DNA of 64,000 bases from Staphylotrichum longicolle (GCA_019096155.1 JAHCVI010000001.1:806001-870000); one strand, 5' to 3'. Shown: positions 1-11,534, numbered from the stretch's first letter. Made by a program: numbers and translations. The notes: generated by a model not told the origin, from the sequence alone.

Positions 1-749
1 ACCTCGCAACCCACGACAACTCTTTTATCCGCTACTTTGAGGGGCATGAAGGCGCCGTCACCAACCTCGCGCTGCACCCCGGGGCAGACAACTTCATTTC
101 CTGTAGCGTCGACAACACCGTTCGGATATGGAACATCGGGACCAAGCAGTGGACCGGCAAGCTGTTCCTGAACACGCCATATCTCTCGGCATGGGACCCG
201 TCGGGTAATGTTTTTGCCGTTGCGTCTCCGGCAAGCGGGAGCATCCTGCTCTACGACTACCGCAACTATGAAAAAGCTCCCTTTTCCGTCTTCGACGTGA
301 TGAAAGCGCGCGGGCCGGCCGACACCGAGGCCGCTTTCAGAGGCTGGACCAAGCTTGAGTTCTCCAATGACGGAAAGCACTTGCTGCTGGGATCGCGTGG
401 CGACGGCCAATTCCTTCTCGATTCGTTCGATGGGAGCTTGAAGGCATACCTGAAGAAGCCAGGGGCCAGCACCAGGCGACTGGCCGTCGGGGAGACAGAG
501 GGGGGCAATGTGGAGAGTAGCGGCGAGTGCTGCTTTGCTCCGGACGGGCGCTACGTGTTGAGCGGCGCAAAGTCAGACCTCCTCGTGTGGGACACCCTGA
601 TGACCCCAGGGAGCGACAAGGTGCTTGAGCCAGCCCATGTCCTGGAGGAGAAGCGCGAGGCGGCCGTGGTGGCGTACAATCCCAGGTACAATATGATTGC
701 CACGGCGGATCAGGATCTCATGTTTTGGCTGCCGGATCCCAATTCGTAG
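1..749 (+). CDS. swd2: SWD2/WDR82-like WD40 protein, 3' part (5' end outside window)
   Basis: An open frame runs from base 3 to the TAG at 747-749 and enters from outside the window, so the N-terminus is missing. The visible part is a WD40 beta-propeller: an early repeat has GHEGAVTNL followed by DNTVRIWNI, and later repeats have weaker D-W ends (LLVWDT, DLMFWLP close to the C-terminus). The layout and the repeat beginning FEGHEGAVT resemble Swd2/WDR82, a subunit shared by the COMPASS/Set1 histone H3K4 methyltransferase and the cleavage and polyadenylation factor, acting in the nucleus. No intron is seen in this part. The family call comes from remembered similarity and another small WD40 protein is possible. 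Confidence 0.75.
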   Translation, partial: LATHDNSFIRYFEGHEGAVTNLALHPGADNFISCSVDNTVRIWNIGTKQWTGKLFLNTPYLSAWDPSGNVFAVASPASGSILLYDYRNYEKAPFSVFDVMKARGPADTEAAFRGWTKLEFSNDGKHLLLGSRGDGQFLLDSFDGSLKAYLKKPGASTRRLAVGETEGGNVESSGECCFAPDGRYVLSGAKSDLLVWDTLMTPGSDKVLEPAHVLEEKREAAVVAYNPRYNMIATADQDLMFWLPDPNS

Positions 750-1289
750 GACGGAAAGGACGGGCAGCCTCGTGCGTGGGAGGAATTTATCTATGCGGGC
801 TAGAGGACGGCATCTGGACGGACTGTGAGATACCCTATTGCATCTGCGGCGTTTGGGTGAATGGTTATGCGTGAATTGAAACATCATTAAGCGAAATCAT
901 TGGATGAAACCACCAACGTGCATCGCGAGACGTGAGAAATGGGTGTCTTGCCAGTGAAGCAATTCTCCATCAAGGAATGAGGATTGAGATGGTGGAGCCA
1001 GAAGCTCCCCGCATTCGGCAGGACCCCACTAAAATGAGGTGCGGAACTCACCACAAGCACCAAAACTCCAACCGAGCATCAACACTGAGCAGCGAGCCTC
1101 CAGACGAACCTGGTGGCCCATCGCAGACAATTGCCTGCCACACACCGACGGCGCTGTTGCAGAAACGCCAGACAAGTTCAATCTATACGCAACCCCTTTC
1201 CTAAATCAAGAGGCTTGAACAAAACGCCAACCATTGCACGCGACTTCGACATCTCCTCTCACACCTGACAACCAAAGTCGCCGTTCACC
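750..1289. other. Intergenic region between SWD2 and SRP9
   Basis: Nothing gene-like is seen. It should contain the SWD2 3' UTR and the SRP9 promoter and leader. The short open frames here have no conserved motif. Confidence 0.6.
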
Positions 1290-2000
1290 ATGCCGTACTA
1301 CGCCAAATCCGAAGACTGGCTGCACCAGTCCGCCCTTCTCCTCCAAGCCCGCCCCTCAACCGTACGTTCTCCTTCCCCTTCTCTCCCCCATTCCCCAGCT
1401 CCCTCCTTCCCCATCCCACCCCCTTCCCAAATCATCACGACGACGACACTAAAATAAACACCCCCCCTTCGAACCACACAGACGCGCATCACAACCCGCT
1501 ACCACCTCAAACCCGCCCGCCGCACCCCCAAACCACCCAAATCAGCAGACACCACCACCACCGCCGCCGCCGCCGCCGCGACGACGACGACGACCCAACA
1601 GCCCCAAGAGAAAGAGCAGACCCAGAACAGCAAGCCGCCGCGCGGCCACCTCGTCCTCAAGACGTTCGACCCCTCCAGCGGCGTCACGCTCAAGTACAAG
1701 ACCTCCAAGGCCGCCGAGGTGACGCGCCTGGTGCAGATGCTCGGCGCGCTGGGGAAGCGCATGGCCGGGGTCGTGACGGCGGCGCCCGAGAAGGTGGGAG
1801 CAGCGGGAGACGATGTTGTCATGGCAGATGCGGCTGGTGCCGCTGCCGCTGAGGGAGGAGAGGGATTGGCGGCGGGGAGCGGGAGCGGGGTGCAAACGCC
1901 TGTGGCAGGGGCAGGGGCTGGGGCTGGGCAGCAAGGGCAGCAAGGGCAGCAGCAAGCAGGGGGAGGAGGGAAAGGGAAAAAGAAGAAGGGGAAGAGGTGA
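1290..2000 (+). CDS. srp9: Signal recognition particle SRP9/SRP21 subunit
   Basis: Two exons, 1290-1361 and 1482-2000, with a 120-nt GT..AG intron in phase 0; 196 aa. The N-terminus (MPYYAKSEDWLHQSALLL) has the SRP9 helix, and after the splice come TRITTRYHLK and later GHLVLKTFDP and VTLKYKTSKAAEV, which form the SRP9 beta-sheet core with the conserved LKYKT. A Thr/Ala low-complexity stretch encoded by CAC/GCC triplets (about 1550-1590) is inserted between the strands, and the tail is Ala/Gly/Gln-rich, ending in a Lys-rich stretch (KGKKKKGKR). SRP9-type subunits bind the Alu domain of SRP RNA and slow translation of secretory proteins. The fungal form is longer than the animal protein because of the insert and tail. 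The start is the first ATG in frame. Confidence 0.85.
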
Positions 2001-2645
2001 GGTGAGCTGGGAGGGGGGTGAAAGAAAGGTCAAGAACGGTTGGGGATGGTGAGCGCGGGTACCTAAAGAAGAATAAAGATGTTGAAATTGGCGGTGATCA
2101 GCATCATCAGGATGGGAGTGTGAAGCGTCACGTTCGGCTAACCATACATCGAGGGTGATGAGGAGGGTCACGATAAGGTTCTTTCACCACGAGGCATCAT
2201 CACCCCTGCAGGCATTTGGTTTGTAACCAGCATCGCGACCATCGCCGCTTGAAGAACGGAAGCACACCAAAGCCATCGCAAACCAAAACCCAAGGCATAT
2301 TGACAAGCTTGATTCCTAGCATGAGTCTACTCATACATGCCCAAGATATGTTTCCTCAGCGTCGACCGCATGCCATCATAAAACCAGAAACCCCACAGCG
2401 CGTGCTATTCCCAACGCCCCAAACGCCATGCCGAACACGGACCCCGCCCGCTCAGCATTTGTACATGCTAAAAGAATATATCCAACCTCCCGGAACGAGG
2501 TTGCAGTGGAGAGACCCTGCCGCTTCTATGCCAGAAGATGAAGCAAGCGAAAAACAGAGAGAGCAGATAGTGAGTACAAGAGGGGGTATTAGAGAAACAA
2601 GGAAAGAGAGAGACGGACGCGAACACGAACGACGGGGCCCTTTTT
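2001..2645. other. Convergent 3' intergenic region (SRP9 and RNR small subunit)
   Basis: The space between two converging genes; expected to hold both 3' UTRs. No motif-bearing reading frame was found. Confidence 0.6.
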
Positions 2646-4004
2646 TTAAAAGTCCTCGTCGAAAGTGAAGTCGCCGCCGTTCTCGCCCTTGACCTCCTCC
2701 TCCTCCTCCTTGGCCTTCTTGGTGCTGGCCATGACGCCGGCCTTCTGGTACTCGCCGACGCGCTTCTCAAAGAAGTTGGTCTTGCCGCCGAGCGAGATGT
2801 TCTCCATGAAGTCGAAGGGGTTGGTCGAGCGGTAGACCTTCTCGTTGCCGAGGGCGACGAGCAGGCGGTCGGCGACGAACTCGATGTACTGCTTCATGAG
2901 GTTGGCGTTCATGCCGAGCAGACCGCACGGCAGGGCCTCGGTGAGGAACTCCTGCTCGATCTTGACGGCGTCGACAATGACCTCCTCGATCACCTGCTTG
3001 CTGGGGCGGTTGTTGAGGTGCGAGAAAAGCAGGCAGGCAAAGTCGGTGTGGAGGCCCTCGTCGCGCGAGATGAGCTCGTTGGAGAAGGTCAGGCCGGGCA
3101 TGAGACCGCGCTTCTTGAGCCAGAAGATGGACGCGAAGGCGCCGCTGAAGAAGATGCCCTCGACGGCAGCGAAGGCGACGAGGCGCTGCGCAAAGGTCGA
3201 CTTCTTGTCCGTGATCCATCGCAGGGCCCAGTCGGCCTTCTTGCGAATGGCGGGGATGGTGTCGATGGCATTGAACAGGTGGGTGCGCTGCGACGGCTCC
3301 TTGATGTAGGTGTCAATGAGGAGGGAGTAGGTCTCGGAGTGAATGTTCTCCATCATGATCTGGAAGCCGTAGAAGCAGCGGGCCTCGGGGATCTGCACCT
3401 CGCCGCTGAAGCGCTCGACCAGGTTCTCATTGACAATGCCGTCCGACGCGGCGAAGAAGGCGAGGATGTGGGAGATGAAGAACTTCTCATCGTCGTTGAT
3501 CTTGTTGTTCCAGTCGTGCAGATCCTTGGAGAGATCAATCTCCTCGGCGGTCCAGAAGGACGCCTCGGCCTTCTTGTACATCTGCCAAATCTGCAGGGAC
3601 CTGTTAGCACGCGTCCCACTTTACGCGTCGGAGCGCGTCGCGTACCTCGTGATACTTGATGGGGAACAGCACGAAACGGTGCGGGTTCTCCTGGAGGAGG
3701 GGCTCATCGGCCTCCTCGGGCTTGATGGTGGGAGCCACCGCCGTCTTGGGCTCCTCCTTCTTGTTCATGGTCTTGTGGTTGGCGTCAATCTCGGCCTCGA
3801 GGGTGGCGAGGTCGGCATCGAACGGCGCGTTCTCCTTGTTAGACGCCGAGAAATCCAGCTTCTTGACGGGAGATTCCATCTTAAGGGACTCAATTGCGGA
3901 AGCAGCCTGCAGGTAGCGACGCGTTAGCTAGGAACTCCATTGGCGCGTCGAGGGGGGAGACGCGGGGCACTGACCTGCTTCGACGGAGTAACCTGGGCAG
4001 CCAT
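2646..4004 (-). CDS. rnr2: Ribonucleoside-diphosphate reductase small subunit (R2)
   Basis: Three exons on the minus strand: 4004-3975, 3906-3646 and 3590-2646, all phase 0, giving 411 aa. This is the di-iron, tyrosyl-radical subunit of class Ia ribonucleotide reductase, which makes dNTPs for DNA synthesis. The iron ligands are visible: Asp ~116 (FWTAEEID), Glu ~178 and His ~181 (MENIH), Glu ~241 (AVEGIFFSG), Glu ~275 and His ~278 (RDEGLH). The radical Tyr is ~185 (HSETYSLL). The C-terminus FTFDEDF is the tail that docks to the large subunit. The N-terminal extension (about 97 residues) is typical of eukaryotic R2. The start is the ATG giving [10 protein letters not shown] before intron 1. 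Both introns contain ACGCGT motifs (separate entries), notable because this gene is S-phase-regulated in other fungi. Confidence 0.97.
3609..3614. promoter_or_regulatory. MCB-type ACGCGT motif in RNR intron 2
   Basis: A perfect palindromic MluI cell-cycle box core (ACGCGT) inside the 55-nt intron 2 (3645-3591), just before the GCTAAC branch-site-like sequence. MCB is the known binding core of the MBF factor in yeasts; function here is inferred. Confidence 0.4.
3623..3628. promoter_or_regulatory. Second MCB-type ACGCGT motif in RNR intron 2
   Basis: A second ACGCGT, 14 bp from the first, in the same intron. On the coding strand it sits in the context GACGCGTAAA. Confidence 0.4.
3919..3924. 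promoter_or_regulatory. MCB-type ACGCGT motif in RNR intron 1
   Basis: ACGCGT inside the 68-nt intron 1 (3974-3907). It overlaps the likely branch site: the coding strand reads GCTAACGCGTC. Confidence 0.4.
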
Positions 4005-5585
4005 TGTGTGTGTGAAAGAAGATGGAGATGGTCTTGTGCAGAGGAGAGTGAAGTATTGCCACCTGATGTAAGATGTCCAGAGGCAATTGCGGGATGATGA
4101 TGTGGTGGGTGAAGCTGTGCAGACAAAGAAAGGGTTGGAGAGAGGGAGAAAGCAGAAGCGCGACTCACTTAAATGGTGCACGTCTGTACGCGGTCCCACC
4201 CTGCTAAATCTGTGCGGCAGGGGTTCGCGTCGACGCGACTTGCACCCGGACCCAGGCATTGCGGCGTCAACACACCCAACCTCCCCTCAATCCATGGATT
4301 TTGCCCCAGAGATCGGTCCACTTCCAGGTTGCGCCCTGGATAGCTGGGTCGGCCTTACTTCGCTTTTATCAGATCTTCGGCCGAGACATTCTGAGTGGTG
4401 CAACTTTTGCAACGTGCAACGCTGCCACGGCTCGAAGCTGTCTCTCCTGTTCCACAGAAAGATTTGTCTTTACGGATGGATGAGATGTTCATTGCGCCAG
4501 GAGTCCGCAGTGGGACGTCGTACAAGTGACCCAGGCCGTCCGTTTTTGATTGTTCTTCCCTCTCGCATTCGATTTCTTTTCCCCACAAAGCGAAGACCAT
4601 ATCTACCGAGCGTTTCCAATGTTTCCGGGTCTCGTAGAATGCCGTCATTTTCTGGTTTCTCATTGCTCCGTATACTTTTTGGAGCCCTCTACCACTACCC
4701 TAGGTACTCAGCACACAGTTCTTTCTCATTAGTATCAGCCGCCCTACAGCTCATCCCACTCCTGTCGACGTCACCGTAACCTTCTCGTTGCCAGTGTCTC
4801 AGCAAACCCCAGAAACAAAACCAGCAAGCTAACATTTTGCCTGCCTGGAGCGCCATACGATTTGGGTCAGCGACCCCACCCGGACACCCACAGGCCGAGA
4901 GCCATGATCCCAAGCTCCCCAGCTGTGTTTGCGGGATGCGATGCAACTTCATCTAAAACCCACTACTTAGAAAACTTCAAATATAACGTCTCTTGTCAGG
5001 TCCATTGAGTCTCAGTTTTTCTCAGTCTATTTACACACCTACCTAGGATATCTACATTTGATTTTTCCATTCACGCTCCGTTGCTCGTATCTTGGCTAGA
5101 GAGCTGTTCCCGGTGGGGCTGGAACACGCAGACACGCTTTCCAAGATCTGCTGCTGCGATGGGGCCCAGCGTATCCCTGACAATCCACTTGGCGGGAAGG
5201 CTCGGAATAAGTTCAAGGCCCGCCGCGTGCTGTTTGTCATGGCAGCATAATCGGGACATAATCACGGAACCCAGACATCCGCGTCGCCTGACAGATCCCC
5301 GGGCCCTCGACCAGCCCGAAGTGCAACTTCAGAAGAACAAAACAACCCATCGATTCCGACGGCTCGCGTCTCCGCTCTATTGGGAATGGAAAATACAAGG
5401 CTCCCAGGATATCTGGATTCTAACAGATACACCAAAAACGCCAATGCCATGCGCTGATCGTGTTCCCTTCCTTAAATCACACAACCTTTGAAAAATTCCA
5501 GTCTGATAAAACAACCTCCCAGGCCGCACCTCTTCAACGTCCTTCCTCCCGCGTACCGAATCTGCCTCGCTAACACCGCGCAACG
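4005..5585. other. RNR upstream region
   Basis: About 1.6 kb between the RNR start and the end of the next minus-strand gene. It should hold the RNR promoter. I found no ACGCGT here by eye, although such motifs are in the introns. No convincing coding frame. Confidence 0.6.
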
Positions 5586-6521
5586 TCAACGATCTCTCGG
5601 GTCCCACGGTCCGCCGCCGGGTCTCTGGCCGGTCAAACTACGCCCCGGCGTGGTGGCTGTCCTAGAAGCGGAAGGAGGCGGCGCGTTTCCCCTCGGGGCC
5701 GGCGTTCGCGCCGGCGGGACGACCGCGGGAGTTGAGCGTGCCGGCTCGGCCATGGCCATTGATTCCACGCCCTGTTCGACATCTCGGTCTCCGGGCGCGA
5801 CTTGCAGCTCCGACGGCACGCGGATCTTGTTGCCCGTGTCCGGATCCTGCAGCGCGCCCTCGCGGAGCGCCTTGGCCTTCTCGCTCAGGTAGGCGTCGAG
5901 CAGCCAGGCGTTGCGGGTGTTGGCGCGGTAGAAGACGTCGACGAGGTCGCCGATGAGGGGGACGAAACCGGTGGCGAAGTCGATGATTATGTTGGTGACC
6001 ATCATGCTGTACAGGCGCTTCGGCAGCCCGCCGTCTACCTTGGAGGCGGACTTGATCAGGGCCAGGGACATGAGCAGTTCGATGGCGTCGCCAACGCTGG
6101 TCATCGCTGTTAGCCAGGCGCACTTGAAAGGGCACGGCGGGACTGAACTTACACAGGGACGAGGCCGATGATGGCGGACCACCCGAACCGGAAGCCGAAG
6201 CAGCAGCAGCCGAAGCCCTGATCCCACCGGTAGGCCCTCTTACGGACCTTTCTGAGAATCTTGGCGTCATTGCGCGACAGGCCCTCGGGGATGGGTCTCT
6301 CCCGCTTCTTGCGCTTCGTCTTGCCGTTCTTGCCGACGTCCACCCACTCTTCATACGGGTTCTGTGGTTGCAGATGTCAGCATGCATGTCAGCCGTACAA
6401 TGGATGGCCTCAACGATAACGTTGTCGAGTAAGTTGAACGTACATCCGAGTTGATGCTCCGCTTGTCCTTGCGGAGCTTGCCGAGCGCCTTCTTCTCGAG
6501 GATCTTGAGAGCGACGTTCAT
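5586..6521 (-). CDS. DUF4112-domain membrane protein
   Basis: Three exons on the minus strand: 6521-6444, 6361-6153 and 6096-5586; 265 aa. The N-terminus is basic (MNVALKILEKKALGKLRKDK, then KTKRKKRERPIPEG). The DUF4112 core follows in two parts: GFRFGWSAIIGLVP, then (after a 56-nt intron) GDAIELLMSLALI, MVTNIIIDFATGFVPLIGD and LVDVFYRANTRN, with the typical paired G-hydrophobic-P-x-x-GD signatures and two or three hydrophobic segments. The tail is Pro/Ala-rich and disordered. Fungal members are often named 'PH domain protein', without support here. Molecular function is unknown. It is divergent from DCP2 with a 1.2 kb shared upstream region. The junction at 6153/6096 was chosen to keep the frame and gives PVVGDAI. 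Confidence 0.85.
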
Positions 6522-7711
6522 GATGACGGCTGCTCAGTTGCTGTGATGAGCCGGTGTTTGTTGTTCAGTACCTAGGTCGAAACAACTTTCGAGAGCGAAA
6601 ACGAAGGAATCGAAAGGTGGTAGGCCGGGATATAAACAAAAAGTGTCGCTTTCTTACGGCCTCTGTGGCCCTTGGGCTGGCGGCTGTCGATCGCGGGTGG
6701 CAGCGCTGTGCTGCGGTGGTATTGGCCAGGGAGTGGGCGCTTTGTCGGTTTCAGGTGCGCGCTTGTCAGGCCCGACTTAGAAACGCTTTTGGCGCTGGTC
6801 TGGCGAACCGCAGCCCGGGTCGTCTGGTCTTTTGCGGCCTGGGGATGGAGAGAAAAGGGAGAGGCGCCGGTGGCCAGCTGGGTGCAGCCCTTCTCATTTA
6901 TGCCTTGTCTTGGTCTCATGGTTGCGTCCAATCTGATCATCAAACACCGACACTGGGACACTGGGATCCTGGGGTGTGCAGCGACCCGAGCCCTTGCTTC
7001 TGGGCGATGACGTCCGTGGAGGCCGCGCTTGGCATGCGCCCCCTGCCAGGCTTGTTCAGGGCGCCAGGGGAACTTTTTGAGTGGCCTCTCCCGCACTGTG
7101 GAAACCGGCTTCACTGGCGAATCGGAGACGGCACCTGAACCCCGTATTGCACCGCCACATGTCCAGAGCTGTGGCTGAGCCACACACTGTGGCGATAGCT
7201 TGACCTTTTGCCGAGCGTGTGGTGGTCTGGGCTGCACCAGCTCCCGTCGCTGGCACGCCACATCTCCCAACGCAACCGTTGTCGGGTCGGGCATGTCGTG
7301 AGTCTCTCGACAGAAGTGGAGCAAATGACTGCCATCCACGTCTGCACACGTCGCATGCCAATTCTGCCGCGCCCTCACCCAGAAACATACCCAACTCCTC
7401 CTCTGGCCTAGAGACTTGACGATCCCGTTCACACAATTTGCATTGGACAGTGCACCGCAGCCCATCCCATCGGCTGAGCGCGCGTTTGCAGCTGTTTTGT
7501 TTTTTGGTGGGGACTGTCGCAGTTGCTGTCCCCGCCCTCCGACCCAAAGGAGCCAAACCACGAACCAGCACCCGACAACCCTGCGATCCGCGAGTCGAAC
7601 CCGATCCATCCCAGACCACCCCCAAAACATACCCAGAACACCCAGAACACCCAGAGCCCATCTCCCATCCGCCAGCCACCGCCGTGGATATGCTCGATAC
7701 AAGACATCGCC
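6522..7711. other. Divergent promoter region (DUF4112 gene and DCP2)
   Basis: About 1.2 kb between two divergent genes. It holds short direct repeats (ACACCCAGA units around 7630-7655 and GACACTGG units around 6951-6970). A long minus-strand open frame crosses it but continues antisense through DCP2 and shows no protein motif. Confidence 0.6.
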
Positions 7712-10700
7712 ATGGCCGAAAACAAGATGCAACTCGAAGACTGTGGGTTTCTTCCGGCCTGGACCAGACCAGATACGCGATAACGTCCCGCTGACCTGCT
7801 GACTCCCCGGCCAGGGCTGGACGACCTCTGCGTCCGTTTTATCATCCACCTCCCAAAGGAGGACCTCTCGTCGGTCGCGCGCATCTGTTTCCAAGTTGAA
7901 GAAGCACAATGGTTCTACGAAGACTTCATCCGACCCCTGGACCCAACCCTGCCGTCCATGTCTCTGCGGAGCTTCTGCCTGCGCATATTCCAACACTGCC
8001 CGCTGTTGGCGCCCTTCTCGGCCGAGAACCACATGCGCGCGTTCGACGAGTTTATGCAGTACAAGACTCGCGTCCCGGTCAGGGGTGCCATTCTGCTGAA
8101 CGAGGCCATGGACTCGACCGTGCTCGTCAAGGGTTGGAAGAAGGGCGCCAATTGGAGCTTTCCCAGGGGCAAGATCAACAAGGACGAGGACGACCTCGAC
8201 TGCGCAGTCCGCGAGGTATACGAGGAGACCGGCTTCGACATCAAGCAAGCAGGGCTTGTGCCCAAGGAGGATGACGTCAAATACATCCAGATCTCGATGA
8301 GGGAACAGCAGATTCGTCTCTATGTTTTCCGCAACATCCCTATGGACACAGTCTTCGAACCGAAGACGCGGAAAGAGATCAGCAAGGTCGAGTGGTACAA
8401 GTTGTCAGAGCTACCCGCCTTCCGGAAAAAGGGCAGCAACTCCCACGACGACGCTGCCGCCGCGTCCAACGCGAACAAGTTCTACATGGTTGCCCCATTC
8501 CTGGTACCCCTGAAGAAGTGGGTGATACAGCAGAAGAAGAAGGACGGCGTCCGAACGGCCAGCAACTCCCACCTCGCCGTTCAAGTACCCGTTGATGAGC
8601 CTCTTACCGAGGACGACATTGGGGCCCAGACAGAACCAGTCGCGGCGCCCTCAAACAACACGCCGGCGATTGAGACTCTGGAGGGTGCCACGCGCGAACT
8701 CCAGCGCCTCCTGAACGTTCAACAACAACCGACCCAGGGGTTGCAGATGAGCCCATCTGCTGCAGGCGCCGGCAAGGGAGAAGCTCTGATGGCCCTCCTG
8801 CAGAAGGGCACTGGCGCACCTTCTCAGCAAGGCTCACAGCAGGCTCAGTATCACGGTGGTCATGTTCCTCACACGCCCCTGGATCTCACCTACACGACCG
8901 CTCCTGAACCGCACACCCCTCATCACCACCATCCGACACAGCGGCTGCCGGTTCCCAACTACCAACCGCCCCCCAACTTCCCCATCCCTCCCAGCTCGAT
9001 CCAGCATCCGTCTTCTGGCTACCCTGGACAGCCCAGAGCACCTGTCCAAGTTCTGCCACTGCCTCATGTTTACGGCCGCAATGCGTTCATGAACCCGGCG
9101 CAGGCGCACCGGCAGGAGCCTGTTCTTCTGCATCCTCAACCGCTCCCGCCGCAAGTCCAACAGTCTGTTCTCACCAGGGGTATCCTCCCGACTCCCGGTC
9201 TACCAGACACAACCAGGCATGGCGGCCCCTATACTCAGCAGGGCGGCCCACATGGTCCGCAGACAATTCCGCATTCGCAACCAGGTGTTCCTCATGTTCC
9301 GCCGGGTGTCTCGCATACTCAACAAGGTGGTCCCAACCCGTTCGCTGCTCAGAGAAATGACACCTACGGCCCCCAACAGCAAGTCGGGAAGCCGGCGCCG
9401 CTGACAGGCCACGCAATGTCGCTTCTGAATGCGTTCAAAAACGGCCCTCAAGATACCCAAAACAAACCGCGCGGGAACACTCCGCAGGACAGTGCTCCTC
9501 TGCAGGCCAGTCACCAGCATCAATACCAATCCGCCCCGTGGGCCAATGTCCCGACTTCGCAAGCACAAAATCCCGCAGCGCAATTCTTGCCGCACCACAT
9601 GGCTCCTGCGCCAATCAGGGCATCTTCCCACACGATGCAGTCTCCAGAAGGCCCTCCTGGTCCCAAACCTGCCCAGCCGTCAGAGTCCCATCGGACAGCG
9701 TTGTTAGATATGTTCAAGAGATCGGGCCCCAGATCTCCTTTGAGCAATGAGGTCAAGATGCAGCCCACAACGACACAGCACAGTCCGGGGTTTGTTCGGA
9801 GAGATGAGCCTAGTAGTCCCGCCTACAAAGCGCCGTCTGCCGCCGAAGCGGTAGCATCGGCCTCGGAAGCCAATGGCGCACCTGTGAGGATGAATCCAGA
9901 GGTCAATCTGCCTTATCGGGCTGTCCAGATTCTGAGTCGGCCGAAGCAAGCAGAGCCAGCCAAGCCGCAGGACCAAGCCGCTGTGCAGGCACAGATGCAG
10001 CGTCTACAGCGCCGTCTTAGCCCGCTTGGCTCGTCGAGACAAGAGGGCAGAAATGTGGTCCGTCAGGGCCTTCCTTCTCCTCGAGACCGTGCCTTCTCAC
10101 ACCAGATGGAGCAAGAGGCCAAGAGGTCGCCTCAGCTCAGTTACGCCGCTGCCCAGGCGGCCAGTCTCCCGTATGCACAACAGTCGCCATCCAGCACACA
10201 CTCGATTCCATCACTCCCCCACCAGCAGCCACCCAGCGTGCTTCAGCGCCGCAAGGATTCGAACCCGGAGCAGAAGCAGAAGCTGCTGTCGCTCTTTAGC
10301 AAGGAGCAGCAGCAGGGTTCGCCCACCGGGTTCTCTGCCGAAGACAAGGGCAAAAGCAAGGAGCCGGCTGCATTTGACCAAACAGGACCCGGCACTCCGC
10401 GGTCTCGCGTGGCGTCGTTTACTTCGACTGCCGGGAACGAACCCGCGGTGGGCAGCACGCCGACTTCGCGGCGCGGCAGCCAGACGCCGATTTCTCCGGC
10501 TGACCGTAGCTTTCTTTTCTCATACCTGGAGTCTGTGACGAATTCGAGCGGTAAGCATTTTGGGGGGGGGGGGGGGGGGGGTGGGATGGGGGCGATTGTA
10601 CATCCGGAGTTCTGGAGTTCCGGCTTGTATCCTATCACTCGGCTTTTGGTCCTTCGGGGTCGTCACTTACAAGAAATTGGGTCTCGAGAGCGAGAAAGAT

Positions 10701-10732
10701 CTGGCACCCATCGATTGCGGATTCAGCGATAA
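7712..10732 (+). CDS. dcp2: mRNA-decapping enzyme DCP2 (Nudix hydrolase)
   Basis: Exons 7712-7742, 7815-10550 and probably 10674-10732; about 941 aa. The 31-nt first exon gives MAENKMQLED, and Trp11 is split by intron 1. Residues ~11-90 are the DCP2 regulatory domain (box A: LDDLCVRFIIHLP, QWFYEDFIRP). The Nudix domain follows, with the box GX5EX7REUXEEXGU at ~129-151 (REVYEETGF) and PFxxPRGK-like NWSFPRGKIN before it. The rest is a long disordered Pro/Gln/His-rich tail with short helical motifs such as ALLDMFKRS, KLLSLFSKE and AMSLLNAFK, which resemble the leucine-rich helices that bind EDC3/PAT1 in yeast Dcp2. The enzyme removes the 5' m7G cap in cytoplasmic mRNA decay. The 3' end is uncertain: the last 123-nt intron carries a G20 run and is in frame with no stop, so retention would give a longer protein. 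Confidence 0.93.
10562..10581 (+). repeat. G20 homopolymer in the last DCP2 intron
   Basis: Twenty consecutive G's starting 11 nt inside the predicted intron (donor GTAAGC at 10551). Prone to length error and a possible G-quadruplex former. Confidence 0.9.
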
Positions 10733-11534
10733 ATACTAGCAGCATGATTTTCTGTTTGAACCCAGCACAGCGGTAGTCCCATCGCACGCGGTCAAAGTTG
10801 CAAACCATTCATATCAGCCCATCTGGATCTCGTGGCTGGGCGAGCCCCTCGCTCCGGACATCTGCTCCTTGGAAGTGAGGCAACTTCCCCAATTTGGGCA
10901 GTGGTCTGATGTCTCTCCCCCACCTCCTGTGCTGCCACCATCCCTTCGTCATTGCTGTTCTTGGCTGTCGTCGCGTGCTTCTAGAACCTTGCTTGGTGCC
11001 TTTTCTTTCTGCGGGATGGAAGATTGACACAACCCACCTGGGGTGTTGGGTCTCGCCATCGCTGGGTGTGTCGATGCGGAAATGCATCGAACCACCTTGG
11101 TTTCGTTTACTGAGTTTTTCGGTGCACGCCGTTATTGGATCTCTCACGGATGAGCTTTGTTGAAGGTGTACTTAATTCGAAGACTGGGCATGCTACCAGC
11201 CCTGGTTGTCGCCTCGTCTTCGTTGCTGGTTGTCTGATCAAAGTGACCTTGTCGCTGTCACAAAACTGTCCTTGAGCCCAACCACTGCATGCACAGTCCC
11301 TTCTCAGCCTTATAACTTCAAGCTCATCATCCACACATCCCTTGACTAACTACGCCACGGTCCTTGGGAACATCTCTCCCTGCCGTCCTCAAGCATCACC
11401 ACGCACCATCAATTCATCTCGAGCCTCACCCAGCTTAAAACCTCACTTACACCGAGAACCCCACGCACAACACCGAGACAAACACTCGAGACAAACACCA
11501 TCACACGTCACAAGCCTCCCAACATTGGCTCAGT
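10733..11534. other. Intergenic region DCP2 to SDR
   Basis: No coding sequence recognised. The last ~200 bases before the SDR start are CA/CT-rich, like a fungal 5' leader, with a doubled CGAGACAAACAC unit near 11475-11500. Confidence 0.55.

Noticed and set aside
3018..3659. Plus-strand frame of 213 codons antisense to the RNR gene
   Set aside because: Exact mirror of the conserved R2 coding sequence; Val/Gly/Leu/Glu-rich shadow.
7571..7600. tRNA-like GAGTCGAACCCG word
   Set aside because: No acceptor, D or anticodon arm can be folded around it.
6572..8248. Minus-strand open frame of 558 codons across the DUF4112/DCP2 interval
   Set aside because: It runs antisense through the DCP2 Nudix exon, has no domain, and its composition mirrors the coding strand; a shadow frame in GC-rich DNA.
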